NCBI GenBank assembly: GCA_900556025.1
Contig: USNG01000002.1
Location: 1-63,307 of the forward strand
Origin: an uncultured Mycoplasmatota bacterium
Lineage (GTDB): Bacteria > Bacillota_I > Bacilli_A > RF39 > UBA660
DNA: 63,307 nt
Direction of reading: 5' to 3'
The position numbers and the translations under genes are program-made. The notes beneath the pieces were generated by a model, which was given only the letters and a program-made list of their open reading frames with translations, was not told the origin of the DNA and did not search any database. Below, piece after piece: positions 1 through 9,880 of this stretch (the first letter of the stretch is position 1; every line of letters starts with the position of its first letter).

Positions 1-196
1 CATTACTAAAATCTTCAAATTCTATTTGACTTGCCTCTGATTTAACTATTTTAATATTTTTATCTGGATTGTATAGTATTCCTTTACCTTTACTACCACC
101 CTTAGTAAGTAAAATAGTTCCTCCAATAACAACAAGTGCAACGACACCAATTACAATAAGAATTTTTTTGGAAATATTTAATTTTCCAATCTTCAT
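1..196 (-). CDS. N-terminal part of a membrane-anchored protein (cut by window edge)
   Basis: The gene reads leftwards and runs off the window, so only about 65 residues are visible. An ATG at 196 follows a strong GGAGG site. The visible protein has a short basic N-terminus, then one hydrophobic stretch (about residues 12-29) that looks like a signal anchor, then a Gly/Lys-rich linker and a polar extracellular start. This fits an exported or HlyD-like membrane-anchored protein, but the family cannot be named from this piece. It is divergent from the XRE regulator at 344, and its likely promoter (TTGTCC, 17 bp, TATAAT) lies in the shared intergenic region, so regulation by that regulator is plausible. 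Confidence 0.7.
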   Translation of the reverse strand, partial: MKIGKLNISKKILIVIGVVALVVIGGTILLTKGGSKGKGILYNPDKNIKIVKSEASQIEFEDFSN

Positions 197-223
197 AGAA
201 TCGCACTCCTCCTTCCTATTTAT

Positions 224-262
224 ATTATAAATTAAAAGTTTTAGTGGGACAATAGACTTGTC
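224..262 (-). promoter_or_regulatory. Promoter of the leftward membrane gene with an overlapping inverted repeat
   Basis: On the minus strand, TTGTCC (plus 247-252) and TATAAT (plus 224-229) are 17 bp apart. The inverted repeat GACAA-TAGAC-TTGTC (248-262) overlaps the -35 box. TTTTAGTGG occurs twice nearby (about 239-247 and 277-285). The inverted repeat is a candidate operator for the divergent XRE regulator; this is inference. Confidence 0.45.
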
Positions 263-343
263 TAAAAAATCATTGCTTTTAGTGGAAAGTTATTTTTATT
301 ATTTTAAAAGTATAGTATAATAGTGTTTAAGGAAGTGATACTT

Positions 344-2071
344 TTGAATTTTAAAGAAGTTTTAAATAAATATTTGAAACAACTAGATTGTTCTTCAAAA
401 AAATTATCTAATGAATCTGGGCTATCTGAATCTGTTATAAGTAGATATAGAAGTGGTGAAAGAACTCCATTAAAAAATAGTGAACAATTAAACAAATTAA
501 CTAATGCTCTTTTTAATATTGCTAAAGATAGTGGTAAAAATAAATATACTTTTGATAAAATAGTAAGTGATTTTAATAGTGTATTAACTAGTGATGACTT
601 TGACTATACTACATTTAGTAATAATTTAAATACTTTAATAACATCACTAAACATAAATACTCATGAAATGTCAAAGTATATTGTATTTGATGCCTCGCAT
701 ATTTCAAGAATTAGATATGGTAAAGCTAAACCATCTAATCCAATAGAATTTTCAAATAAAATTTGTTCTTATATTTTAAATAGGTATAAAAATCCAGATG
801 ATATAAATAATTTAATGATGATTATTGGATGTAAAAAAAGTGATTTATCAAATGAAAAAATCTATAGTACTTTATTTAATTGGTTAACTAGTGAAATAGT
901 TCCTGTTAAAAGTCAGGTATCTGATTTTTTACATCATCTTGATTCATTTAACCTAGATGATTATATAAAAGTAATAAAATTTGATGAATTAAAAGTTCCT
1001 AGTATCCCTTTTTATAAAGCTAAAACTAAGCATTATTATGGTATTGAAGAAATGAAGCAAGGCGAACTAAACTTTTTTAAGGGGACTGTTTTATCTAAAT
1101 CTAAAGAAGATATATTTATGTGTAGTGATATGCCCATGGAAGATATGGCTAAAGATATAGATTTTGGTAAAAAATGGATGTTTGCTATTGCTATGTGTTT
1201 AAAAAAAGGACATCATCTAAATATTATCCATAACTTAGATAGGCCTTTTAATGAAATGATGCTTGGTCTAGAAAGTTGGATTCCTATTTATATGACGGGT
1301 CAAATATCTCCTTATTATTTAAGTAATCTTAAAAACAATGTATATAATCATTTAAACTATGTGTCAGCAGCAGCAGCTTTATCTGGTGAATGTATAAATG
1401 GTTTTCATAATAAGGGTATGTATTATTTAACTACTAATAAAAATGAAATTGAATACTACAAAGAAAAAAGTGATTTACTTCTTAAAAAAGCTAAACCACT
1501 TATGGAAATTTATAGGGAAGGCAACATAAAAGAATTCCATTTATTTTTAAAGAAAGATAAAAATATAGTATGTGATAGAACAAGATATATTTCTTCATTA
1601 CCTTTATTTACTATAAATGATGATTTACTTATTAAAATATTAAAAAATAATAATATAAATGATAAGGAAATTAAAGAAATAATCAAATATAAAAACAATG
1701 AAAAAGATTACTTTGAATACATATTAAAGAGTAATAATTTAACTGACTTTATATGTATTTCAAATAAAAAAGATTATAAAGAAAATGAAAATTATTTATT
1801 ACTAAGTAATATGTTTTATAGTAAAAATATCACTTATTCTTATGAAGAATATAAAGAACATTTAAAAAGTACTAAAGAATATGCTAAAAATAATAAAAAT
1901 TATAAAGTAATAGAAAACAAATTTACAACATTTAAAAATATAACTATTACAATTTGTGGTAATAATTATGTTATTATTCATAAAAATGCTAATCCAACTA
2001 TTCATTTTGTTATCAGACACCCTAAACTAGTTGATGCACTTAAAAATTTTAATCTACTTGTAAAGGAATAA
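344..2071 (+). CDS. XRE-family transcriptional regulator with two HTH segments
   Basis: The N-terminus (about residues 10-50) has a typical XRE helix-turn-helix (KLSNESGLSESVISRYRSGE), and a second HTH-like segment lies near residues 105-130 (MSKYIVFDASHISRIRYG). A large C-terminal region follows, with a conserved-looking block around the sequence LNIIHNLDRPFNEMMLG and a C-terminal PxxHFVIRHP-type segment. I recall this architecture from long Clostridia regulators whose ligand is unknown. The start is taken as TTG 344, because an AAGGAAGTGA site sits just upstream; the longer GTG start at 323 would overlap that site. TATAAT at 316-321 is a likely -10 box. The gene is divergent from the membrane protein at the window edge. 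Confidence 0.75.
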   Translation: MNFKEVLNKYLKQLDCSSKKLSNESGLSESVISRYRSGERTPLKNSEQLNKLTNALFNIAKDSGKNKYTFDKIVSDFNSVLTSDDFDYTTFSNNLNTLITSLNINTHEMSKYIVFDASHISRIRYGKAKPSNPIEFSNKICSYILNRYKNPDDINNLMMIIGCKKSDLSNEKIYSTLFNWLTSEIVPVKSQVSDFLHHLDSFNLDDYIKVIKFDELKVPSIPFYKAKTKHYYGIEEMKQGELNFFKGTVLSKSKEDIFMCSDMPMEDMAKDIDFGKKWMFAIAMCLKKGHHLNIIHNLDRPFNEMMLGLESWIPIYMTGQISPYYLSNLKNNVYNHLNYVSAAAALSGECINGFHNKGMYYLTTNKNEIEYYKEKSDLLLKKAKPLMEIYREGNIKEFHLFLKKDKNIVCDRTRYISSLPLFTINDDLLIKILKNNNINDKEIKEIIKYKNNEKDYFEYILKSNNLTDFICISNKKDYKENENYLLLSNMFYSKNITYSYEEYKEHLKSTKEYAKNNKNYKVIENKFTTFKNITITICGNNYVIIHKNANPTIHFVIRHPKLVDALKNFNLLVKE

Positions 2072-2076
2072 ATAAT

Positions 2077-2256
2077 ATAAAAAAAAAGAAAAGAACACTT
2101 AAATTGAAGAATTTAGTATTTATTTTAGTAATTATTACTCTTATTATAATTTTAACAATATCTATATTTAATATAGTTAAATGGAAGGTTGATTCAAATA
2201 AAACTAACGAAGAAATCAATAATATTCAAAAAAATATAAATGTAGAAGAAGTTTGA
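2077..2256 (+). pseudogene. N-terminal remnant of a class B sortase-like membrane protein
   Basis: Just after the regulator, an open frame of about 59 codons encodes a Lys-rich start, a single strongly hydrophobic segment, and then a Trp-Lys/Asn-rich segment ending in VEEV. This pattern resembles the first 60 residues of class B sortases, but the stop at 2254-2256 removes the whole catalytic domain. A good AAAGGA site at 2062-2067 is followed at the right distance by ATA instead of ATG (2077). The only ordinary start in frame is TTG at 2104. A lost start plus truncation suggests decay. The sortase link is a similarity by eye only. Confidence 0.35.
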
Positions 2257-2292
2257 AATAACTTAACCACTTGCTCCAAATTGTTAATTGTA

Positions 2293-2319
2293 ATCGAACC
2301 GTCTGGTTTGATTTTTTTA
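2293..2319 (+). terminator. Rho-independent terminator
   Basis: Stem ATCGAACC (2293-2300) pairs with GGTTTGAT (2305-2312) with one G-T wobble, followed by a T run. It ends the regulator/sortase-remnant transcript. Confidence 0.7.
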
Positions 2320-2402
2320 TGACTCAAAAAACACCATTAAAAAATGATGGTCAAAATAATAAATTATTATAAATTCGAAAGTCATTAGTTTTATAGTTTA
2401 AA

Positions 2403-2434
2403 TAAAAAAGATGGCTAGATTAATCTAACTATCT
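2403..2434 (-). terminator. Terminator of the small membrane protein gene
   Basis: An 11-bp imperfect stem (2409-2419 with 2424-2434) has a TTAA loop, and a run of A on the plus strand at 2404-2409 gives the U tract for leftward transcription. Confidence 0.55.
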
Positions 2435-2449
2435 TTTATAATTTTTTCT

Positions 2450-2671
2450 TTAAACTCTTTTATTATTTTTGATTTTAATTACTAACATAATTGAGCAAGT
2501 TATTAATAAGCTTAAAATTGTTGGAATATTACTAACTGACATTCCACCTCCACCTGTTGGATTATTTACTACAGTAATAAATTCTGTGATATTAAATAAA
2601 TATCCAATACCATTAATAATCAAGAAAGAAATACAAAATATTAAGAATAACTTTGTGATTTTTTCACGCAA
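2450..2671 (-). CDS. Small two-pass membrane protein, function unknown
   Basis: This 73-residue protein has two hydrophobic segments (about residues 7-28 and 49-66) separated by a loop containing PTGGGG. The start is a TTG at 2671 preceded by GAAGTGA, the same weak site and TTG combination seen at 344. A terminator lies 15-45 bp downstream in the right orientation, which favours this frame over the overlapping plus-strand frame at 2469-2687, which lacks a ribosome binding site. I do not recognise a family. It stands alone between the sortase remnant and a degenerate Rel homologue. Confidence 0.55.
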   Translation of the reverse strand: MREKITKLFLIFCISFLIINGIGYLFNITEFITVVNNPTGGGGMSVSNIPTILSLLITCSIMLVIKIKNNKRV

Positions 2672-2829
2672 TTTATCACTTCATTAATTAGCAAAATAAT
2701 ACACTATAAGCATTATATCATTTTTTATCACAAAACATATCATAACACAATTAAAGAATGAAATATTTAAAAATCTTTTTCTTTTTATTTTAGATGTGTT
2801 ATACTCTTATTAGAGATAGGATTGATAAC

Positions 2830-3738
2830 ATGAATGTAGACTATATAAGGAGTAGAATAAAAGATAAAAAAAGTTTAATCTTATTTGATAATGCATATGA
2901 GTTTGCTAGTAAAAGATTAATGGGTGCAGTCTATAATGAAAATCAATCTTTAATGAATTATCTTTTGGAAATTGTTAGTATTTTATTAGATTATAATGTT
3001 GATATTGACACTATTATTAGTTCTATTTTATATGAAACAATTAATTATGGTGTAAGTAGTGAAGAAATAGAAAATACATTTGGTACTAAAGTTAAAAATA
3101 TAATTTCTAGTATTTTTTATATGGTTGATATTGATTATAGTGATCCATATATTGTTAAAGAAATGTATGATATGGAAGAAAAAAATAGAGCTTTTTTTGT
3201 AGTGTTAGCTAGAAGATTATATTCACTTCAGGATATAAAAAATAATAAAAAAAGTTTAGCTAGTGAGACTATTGATTATATGATACCGATAGCTAGAAAG
3301 TTAAATTTAAATAATATAAGTAATAGCTTAGAAGATTTATGTTTATTTTATTTAGATCCAGAAGAGTATAAGAAAATAATATTAAGAGTTGGAACTAATG
3401 TTTTTGAAAACTCTAATAATTTAAAAAATAGTATTACTCAATTGTTAAGTGATAATGAAATTAGTTTTGATATTAAAAGTAGTATAAAAAATATTTATAG
3501 TATATATAAAAAAATGATGAGTGGTTATTCATTGGATAGTGATATTGATGTATTTACATTTAGATTATTTATTGATAGTGAAGATAATGATAACGTAGTT
3601 TCTTTATTTGGAAATAATTATGGTTATTTAACTACATGTGATTTTGGATATCAATCATATGTTAGAGATGAGTCTGGTATTTGTTATATAATTCAAATAA
3701 TAAATATTCCTTTAAAAGAATGTAAAAAACATTTTTAA
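2830..3738 (+). CDS. Degenerate, truncated RelA/SpoT homologue
   Basis: The protein aligns by eye with the N-terminal half of Rel proteins. An HD-like helical domain covers residues 10-150 and the beginning of the synthetase fold lies near residues 225-300. The hydrolase HD motif (LLHDTLED in the intact Rel at 57748) reads ILYETINYG here, so the metal-binding His-Asp is lost. The synthetase domain stops soon after a GYxSYV segment, so the pocket is incomplete. It is therefore unlikely to make or degrade (p)ppGpp; it may be a decaying paralogue or a regulatory pseudo-enzyme. The start is ATG 2830. An upstream in-frame ATG at 2794 is rejected because it would put a promoter-like TTATACT inside the gene. 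Confidence 0.65.
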   Translation: MNVDYIRSRIKDKKSLILFDNAYEFASKRLMGAVYNENQSLMNYLLEIVSILLDYNVDIDTIISSILYETINYGVSSEEIENTFGTKVKNIISSIFYMVDIDYSDPYIVKEMYDMEEKNRAFFVVLARRLYSLQDIKNNKKSLASETIDYMIPIARKLNLNNISNSLEDLCLFYLDPEEYKKIILRVGTNVFENSNNLKNSITQLLSDNEISFDIKSSIKNIYSIYKKMMSGYSLDSDIDVFTFRLFIDSEDNDNVVSLFGNNYGYLTTCDFGYQSYVRDESGICYIIQIINIPLKECKKHF

Positions 3739-3987
3739 CGTTTATATATGAAATATGTGTAGAATGAAAATTAGGAAAATTGAATTGAGTAATACTGCTA
3801 ATGTAGTTAGAAATTATAATTTGATTCTTACATCTATTACATCTTTTTCATCTGTTGTAATTATGATTAGTGGTCTTGTTATAACTAAAGAAGTTGATAA
3901 ATTTATTTTTGCTGATGGAGCTTTGACTATATCATATAAATATGAATATAATTGTTTATTGTCTATAAGTTAAATTTTAATTCAAAG

Positions 3988-4131
3988 CTATTTCATTATA
4001 AGCTGTAATATCGAATGTTGATTTTTTTCTACTTCAAAATAAATATATGTATAATTATTGTTATTTTCTAATGCATTTTTTAATTCATCACTTGTAAATA
4101 CAACTACTGTATTATCATCTATTATAGTCAT
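3988..4131 (-). CDS. Short ORF with good ribosome binding site, possible decayed gene start
   Basis: This 47-residue frame starts at ATG 4131 behind AAGGTGA. It begins acidic and then has a SDELKNALENNN-type segment typical of the start of repetitive beta-helix surface proteins, in which an Asn-rich helix precedes a YIYF strand. It stops early at 3988. The leftward continuation to about 3750 is rich in stops, so this may be the head of a broken surface-protein gene. No product can be assigned. The rest of 3739-4225 holds no convincing gene. Confidence 0.3.
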   Translation of the reverse strand: MTIIDDNTVVVFTSDELKNALENNNNYTYIYFEVEKNQHSILQLIMK

Positions 4132-4225
4132 AAAATCACCTTATTAAATAATATGTCAAATAATACTATTTATAATTTTTAATGTTACTTGTTATGATAT
4201 ACTATTGTTAATAAAAGGAGGAAAA

Positions 4226-5310
4226 ATGAAAGTATTAATATTGTCTTGTTCTACTGGTGGTGGTCATAATTCTTGTGCTAAGTATGTTTTAGAAGAGTTA
4301 AAAGATAATTATGTTGAAAGTGATTTTTATGATTTTTATGACATAGTAAATAAAAAAGGTAAAGATTTATCTTCTAAAATATATTTGATGTCATTAAACA
4401 ATGATGGTTTACTTTTTAAAGAGGCTTATAAGATGGCTGAATTATATTCTAAAACTGGTATTACTAGTCCAGTATATTTAATGAATAAAACTCATAAGAA
4501 TAAGTTATATGAATTTATTAAAGAAAATCATTATGATTTAGTTGTTACAACTCATTTATTTCCTGCGTTAACATTAACTGCGATAAATGAAGATAAGGCA
4601 CTAGATAAAATAAATTTCTTAATGGTTGCGACTGATTATGAACCATGTCCTTTTATTGAAGAAGTTAAACCAGATTATTTTGTTATGCAAAAAGGATTAG
4701 AAATAAGATTTATTGATAAAGGAATTTCTATAAACAAGTTATTAACAACTGGAATACCTGTTTCTTCTAAATATTTAAAGTCTGCTAAAAATATAAAAAA
4801 TAAATATTGTAAAGATGAAAAACTTATATTGATTATGCTTGGTAGTATGGGATTTGGAAATATTACAGATGTTATTAACGACATATTAACAATTAAAAAT
4901 ATTAAAGTATTAGTTGTTTGTGGAAGTAATAAGGAATTATATAATAAACTAAAAGAAAATAATAATTCTAAATTAGAGGTTTTAGGATTCACAAGAAATA
5001 TAAATGATTTAATATATTCAAGTGATATAGTTTTATCTAAACCAGGAGGTCTTTCTAGTACTGAAATAGCATCATTTAGGAAACCTTTATTACATATTTA
5101 TCCAATACCAGGAATAGAAACATATAATACTGAATTCTTTGAAAAAAATAATATGAGTATTGTTTGCAATGATAAAGAAGATATTATAAAAAACATAAAT
5201 TTATTAATTAAAAATAGTGACGTTAGTGATAAATTAATTATTAATCAAAATAAAATAATTAATAAAAATTCTTGTTATGATTTAGTACAATTTATAATAA
5301 ATAAATATAA

Positions 5311-5317
<7 letters not shown>
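4226..5317 (+). CDS. UgtP/MGDG-synthase-like glycosyltransferase (GT28)
   Basis: The enzyme probably transfers a sugar from a UDP-sugar to diacylglycerol at the inner membrane face, making the glycolipid that can anchor lipoteichoic acid. The N-terminus carries the MGDG-synthase motif STGGGHNS (about residues 8-15), and the C-terminal half has the GT-B donor-site signature with SKPGGLSSTE near residue 280. At 363 residues it is the usual length. ATG 4226 follows AAAGGAGG; an in-frame TTG 21 bp upstream would place that site inside the gene. It shares a bidirectional terminator with pyrG. An LtaS-like sulfatase in the same window (28827) fits a glycolipid/LTA pathway. The exact sugar and acceptor are inferred. 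Confidence 0.8.
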
Positions 5318-6999
<1,682 letters not shown>

Positions 7000-7011
<12 letters not shown>

Positions 7012-7692
7012 TTGTTTTAAATATTCTTTTATTTCTGACTTTTCATTTTCTAATTCTTGACTAATATTTTCTCTATAATTAGAATTTATTGCTTCATTAG
7101 ATACTGCAGTGAAATTCTCATCATAATTATAATTACTTTGTCCGAATTTTAACCACATTTCTGACCAAGACATACCTGTTTCAAGTAATGCTTTAACTCT
7201 TTTATCATCTTTTGTATGGTTTCCTTCTTGATTGTTTAAGTCTACGCTTCCTTCATATAATCTACTTTGTAAATCACATTCTAATTTATCACAATAGTGT
7301 GCAAATAATGCTTCTTTAGTTTTTCTTTCATCAAATTCTAATATTAGTTCTTCTATTTGACTTGGATCTAGTAATGGACTTAAAATTTTCTTTACTGCGT
7401 TATGTCCTATGACAACTTTATCTTTTTTAGATATTTGAAATTGTGTTAAATCACCAATGATTATTTCTTCTGTTTCATGTGCTGCAATCATAAGAATTAC
7501 TTTTAATAAATCTACATCATATTCATATATATTTTGCATAGCTATTGCAAGCATTTGAACTCCATATATATGTTCTGCAACACTTTCTAATCTTTCTTCT
7601 TGAACGTGCCAGTCTTTCCATCCTGTTCTGATGACATGTTTTAGTGAATTACAAAATCCATAATATTTTAATACTCTTTCTTCTTTTGTCAT
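7000..7692 (-). CDS. HD-domain hydrolase, YfbR/HDDC2-like
   Basis: The protein has the layout of the YfbR-type HD_3 family, which dephosphorylates deoxynucleoside monophosphates: AEH with His41, the central motif near residue 72, IIIGD with Asp81, and a second Asp in HYCDKLECD near residue 140. The central dyad is His72-Glu73 (AAHETEE) rather than His-Asp, an uncommon change in a metal ligand position, so activity should not be assumed. At 230 residues it is slightly longer than YfbR, with an acidic helical C-terminus. It lies upstream of pyrG in the same orientation but is separated from it by the attenuator hairpin. A nucleotide-pool role would fit the context. Confidence 0.65.
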
Positions 7693-7857
7693 AATAACTC
7701 CTATTTGAAAGATATGTTAACATAATAGGTATTTTATTGCAATAAAAAACCAAGAATATTCTTCTTAATTTCACTAATATATTACCATAAAATAGCATTT
7801 TTTTCAAGTCTAGTAATTTTTGAAAATATAGTGTATTAAGTATTAGAGGTGAAGAAA

Positions 7858-8727
7858 ATGAATAATATGACTGCGATGGTTTGTGCTTTTGTTAAAGCAT
7901 ATCATAATGAAAAAAATAACTTAAAAATTTATAAGGATAATTATTCTAGAAAGATTATTAGTGATGAAGAATATAATTTAATTTCTAATAATATGAGAAA
8001 TGGTATTAAATTTTTTAATCCGAATTATGATGGTGATAATCCATTAGAGTGGATAGTTAATAATAGACTTGCTCCAAGTGTACTTGCTAGGTCTATATTT
8101 AATGAAAAACATTTAAATAATGAAATTAAATTTGGACTAAAACAATATGTTATTCTTGGTTCTGGATATGATATGTCTGGATATAAAGTTAATAATATTC
8201 TATCTGTATTTGAACTTGATAAAGATGATGTTGTCAAAGATAAATTGAATAGAGTAAGTAGGGCTAACATTAATAATAAAAATATAAAATATATTGAATG
8301 TGATTTTAATGAAGATTGGATTATTAAAATAATTGATAGTGGTTTTGATTCAAATACTAAATCATATTTTTCTATGTTAGGACTTAGTTATTATTTAGAA
8401 AAAGAAGTATTTAAAAATATCATTAAAACTATTTCTTCTGTTATGAGTGAAGGAAGTACTATATTATTTGATTATCCTAATAATAATGAGAGCAAAACTG
8501 AAATATTAAACCAAAAATTAGCAGAAGGAGCTACCTCTGAAATGAAATCTAAGTATTCATGTGATGATATAGAAAGAATATGTGAAGAATGTGGTTTGTT
8601 GATATATGAAAATATCGGATATAAAGAAATTAATCAAGAATATTTTAATTTATATAATTCTTTGAATCCTAATAATAAAATTTTAGCGTCTAAAGGTGTA
8701 AGTTATTGTTTATTAGTGAAAAAATAA
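7858..8727 (+). CDS. Class I SAM methyltransferase, LCMT/TIGR00027-like
   Basis: The sequence matches the leucine-carboxyl-methyltransferase-like group found widely in bacteria. It has an N-terminal helical region with LAPSVLARS, a glycine-rich AdoMet loop YVILGSGYDM (about residues 98-107), an acidic FELD strand that would hold the ribose hydroxyls, and the GLSYYLEKE segment seen in this family. Bacterial members methylate small molecules of unknown identity, so the substrate is open. ATG 7858 is chosen because AGAGGTGA sits just upstream; the GTG at 7849 is part of that site. The gene has a 37-bp gap to the next gene. Confidence 0.75.
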   Translation: MNNMTAMVCAFVKAYHNEKNNLKIYKDNYSRKIISDEEYNLISNNMRNGIKFFNPNYDGDNPLEWIVNNRLAPSVLARSIFNEKHLNNEIKFGLKQYVILGSGYDMSGYKVNNILSVFELDKDDVVKDKLNRVSRANINNKNIKYIECDFNEDWIIKIIDSGFDSNTKSYFSMLGLSYYLEKEVFKNIIKTISSVMSEGSTILFDYPNNNESKTEILNQKLAEGATSEMKSKYSCDDIERICEECGLLIYENIGYKEINQEYFNLYNSLNPNNKILASKGVSYCLLVKK

Positions 8728-8764
8728 TTTATGGTTTGTGTTATAATTGATATGGTGAAATAGT

Positions 8765-9814
8765 ATGGAGTTTTATTTAGCTCAAGTTTTTGGAGCTTTG
8801 GCGTGGATATTATTGTTTATTAGTTATTATAAAAATGGTAATAATAAATTATTATATTTACAAATATTGTCTTGTGTATTTTTTGCTCTTAACTATGGAT
8901 TTTTAGGTGCATATACAGGAATATGTGTTGTATTATTTGAAATGATTAGAGATTACTTATATGTTAAAGTAAAAGATCCTATGAAAGTATTTTATATTTC
9001 TTTGGTTTTGTATACTTTAATTGCAATATTTAGTTATGATGGATTTTTATCTTTATTTTCAGTGCTTGCTTCTTTAAGTGATGCTTATGCTTTGACTAAA
9101 AAGAATAGGAAAGTTATTATACTTGGAATTGTAACATATAGTTTATGGCTTGTTTATGATATTAACTATGCAAGTTATTCTACATTAGTGGCTGAAACAT
9201 TATTGATTATTTCAAATATAATTATACTTATGAGATATAAATATGCATATTTTAAAAGTGAATCACTTGTATTTTCTAGAGGAATGTCAATAAATACTAA
9301 ATTAGTTGATGAATTCAGTAAGTTAGATTCTAGTAATTTTGATGAAGAATATAATTGGTCTAAAGAAAAATTTAATGCTGTTGTAAAAAATAAAAAAACA
9401 GATATTATATATATTCATGATGAAGATGATATTATAGGATATATACATTTTATAAAAATAAATGAAAATAAATTTAATAAAATGATTAATCAAAAAGAAT
9501 ATACTGATGTTCATAGAGATGAAATGAAAAAATTTATTAAAAAGAAAAGTAACTATTTAAATATTAATTCTATATCTATAAGATTAACTTATCAAAATAA
9601 AAAGACAGTAGCACTTGTAAGTAAATTTATAAAAGAATATGTAGTACGTAAAAATAGAATGGGTTATTCTATAAAAGGAATTGTTGGAGTAGCTAATAGT
9701 GAGTTTGAAAATGCCGTGTATAAATCTATGAAAATGAAATGTGATACTGAAGAACCAAATGATTTTTATGTTTATTATTTAAAAGATGATAAATTAAAAG
9801 AATATCTAGGCTGA
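8765..9814 (+). CDS. YgjV-like membrane protein fused to a GNAT-like domain
   Basis: Residues 1-160 are a multi-pass membrane domain (about five or six segments) with the look of the YgjV family (QVFGALAWILLFISYYKN at the start). Residues 170-349 are soluble and resemble a GNAT acetyltransferase fold: a beta strand IIGYIHF, then a strand and loop (SISIRLTYQNKKTVALV) where the acetyl-CoA loop normally sits, then a helix. The Q/RxxGxG/A signature is degenerate. The fusion suggests a membrane-tethered acyltransferase, or a sensor using the fold; the substrate is unknown. TATAAT near 8740 and a GGTGA site precede the ATG. A terminator follows at 9849. Confidence 0.6.
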   Translation: MEFYLAQVFGALAWILLFISYYKNGNNKLLYLQILSCVFFALNYGFLGAYTGICVVLFEMIRDYLYVKVKDPMKVFYISLVLYTLIAIFSYDGFLSLFSVLASLSDAYALTKKNRKVIILGIVTYSLWLVYDINYASYSTLVAETLLIISNIIILMRYKYAYFKSESLVFSRGMSINTKLVDEFSKLDSSNFDEEYNWSKEKFNAVVKNKKTDIIYIHDEDDIIGYIHFIKINENKFNKMINQKEYTDVHRDEMKKFIKKKSNYLNINSISIRLTYQNKKTVALVSKFIKEYVVRKNRMGYSIKGIVGVANSEFENAVYKSMKMKCDTEEPNDFYVYYLKDDKLKEYLG

Positions 9815-9848
9815 TATTCTTTCTGACTGTTAATCAATAATTATGATA

Positions 9849-9880
9849 AAACCCTTAGAAGTGATCTAGGGGTTTGTTTG
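9849..9880. terminator. Bidirectional terminator
   Basis: Stem AAACCCTTAGA (9849-9859) pairs with TCTAGGGGTTT (9865-9875), with flanking A and T runs, between convergent genes. Confidence 0.75.

Noticed and set aside
2469..2687. Plus-strand open frame overlapping the small membrane protein
   Set aside because: The minus-strand frame has a ribosome site, two clean membrane segments and a terminator; this frame has none of these.
3755..3973. Plus-strand open frame of 72 codons after the degenerate Rel gene
   Set aside because: No ribosome binding site, no recognisable protein, and the opposite strand carries a small ORF with a good site just beyond it; probably chance openness in AT-rich DNA or gene debris.
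7750..7763. Palindrome AAGAATATTCTT between divergent genes as a terminator
   Set aside because: No T run follows on either strand; at most a regulatory palindrome and too short to claim.
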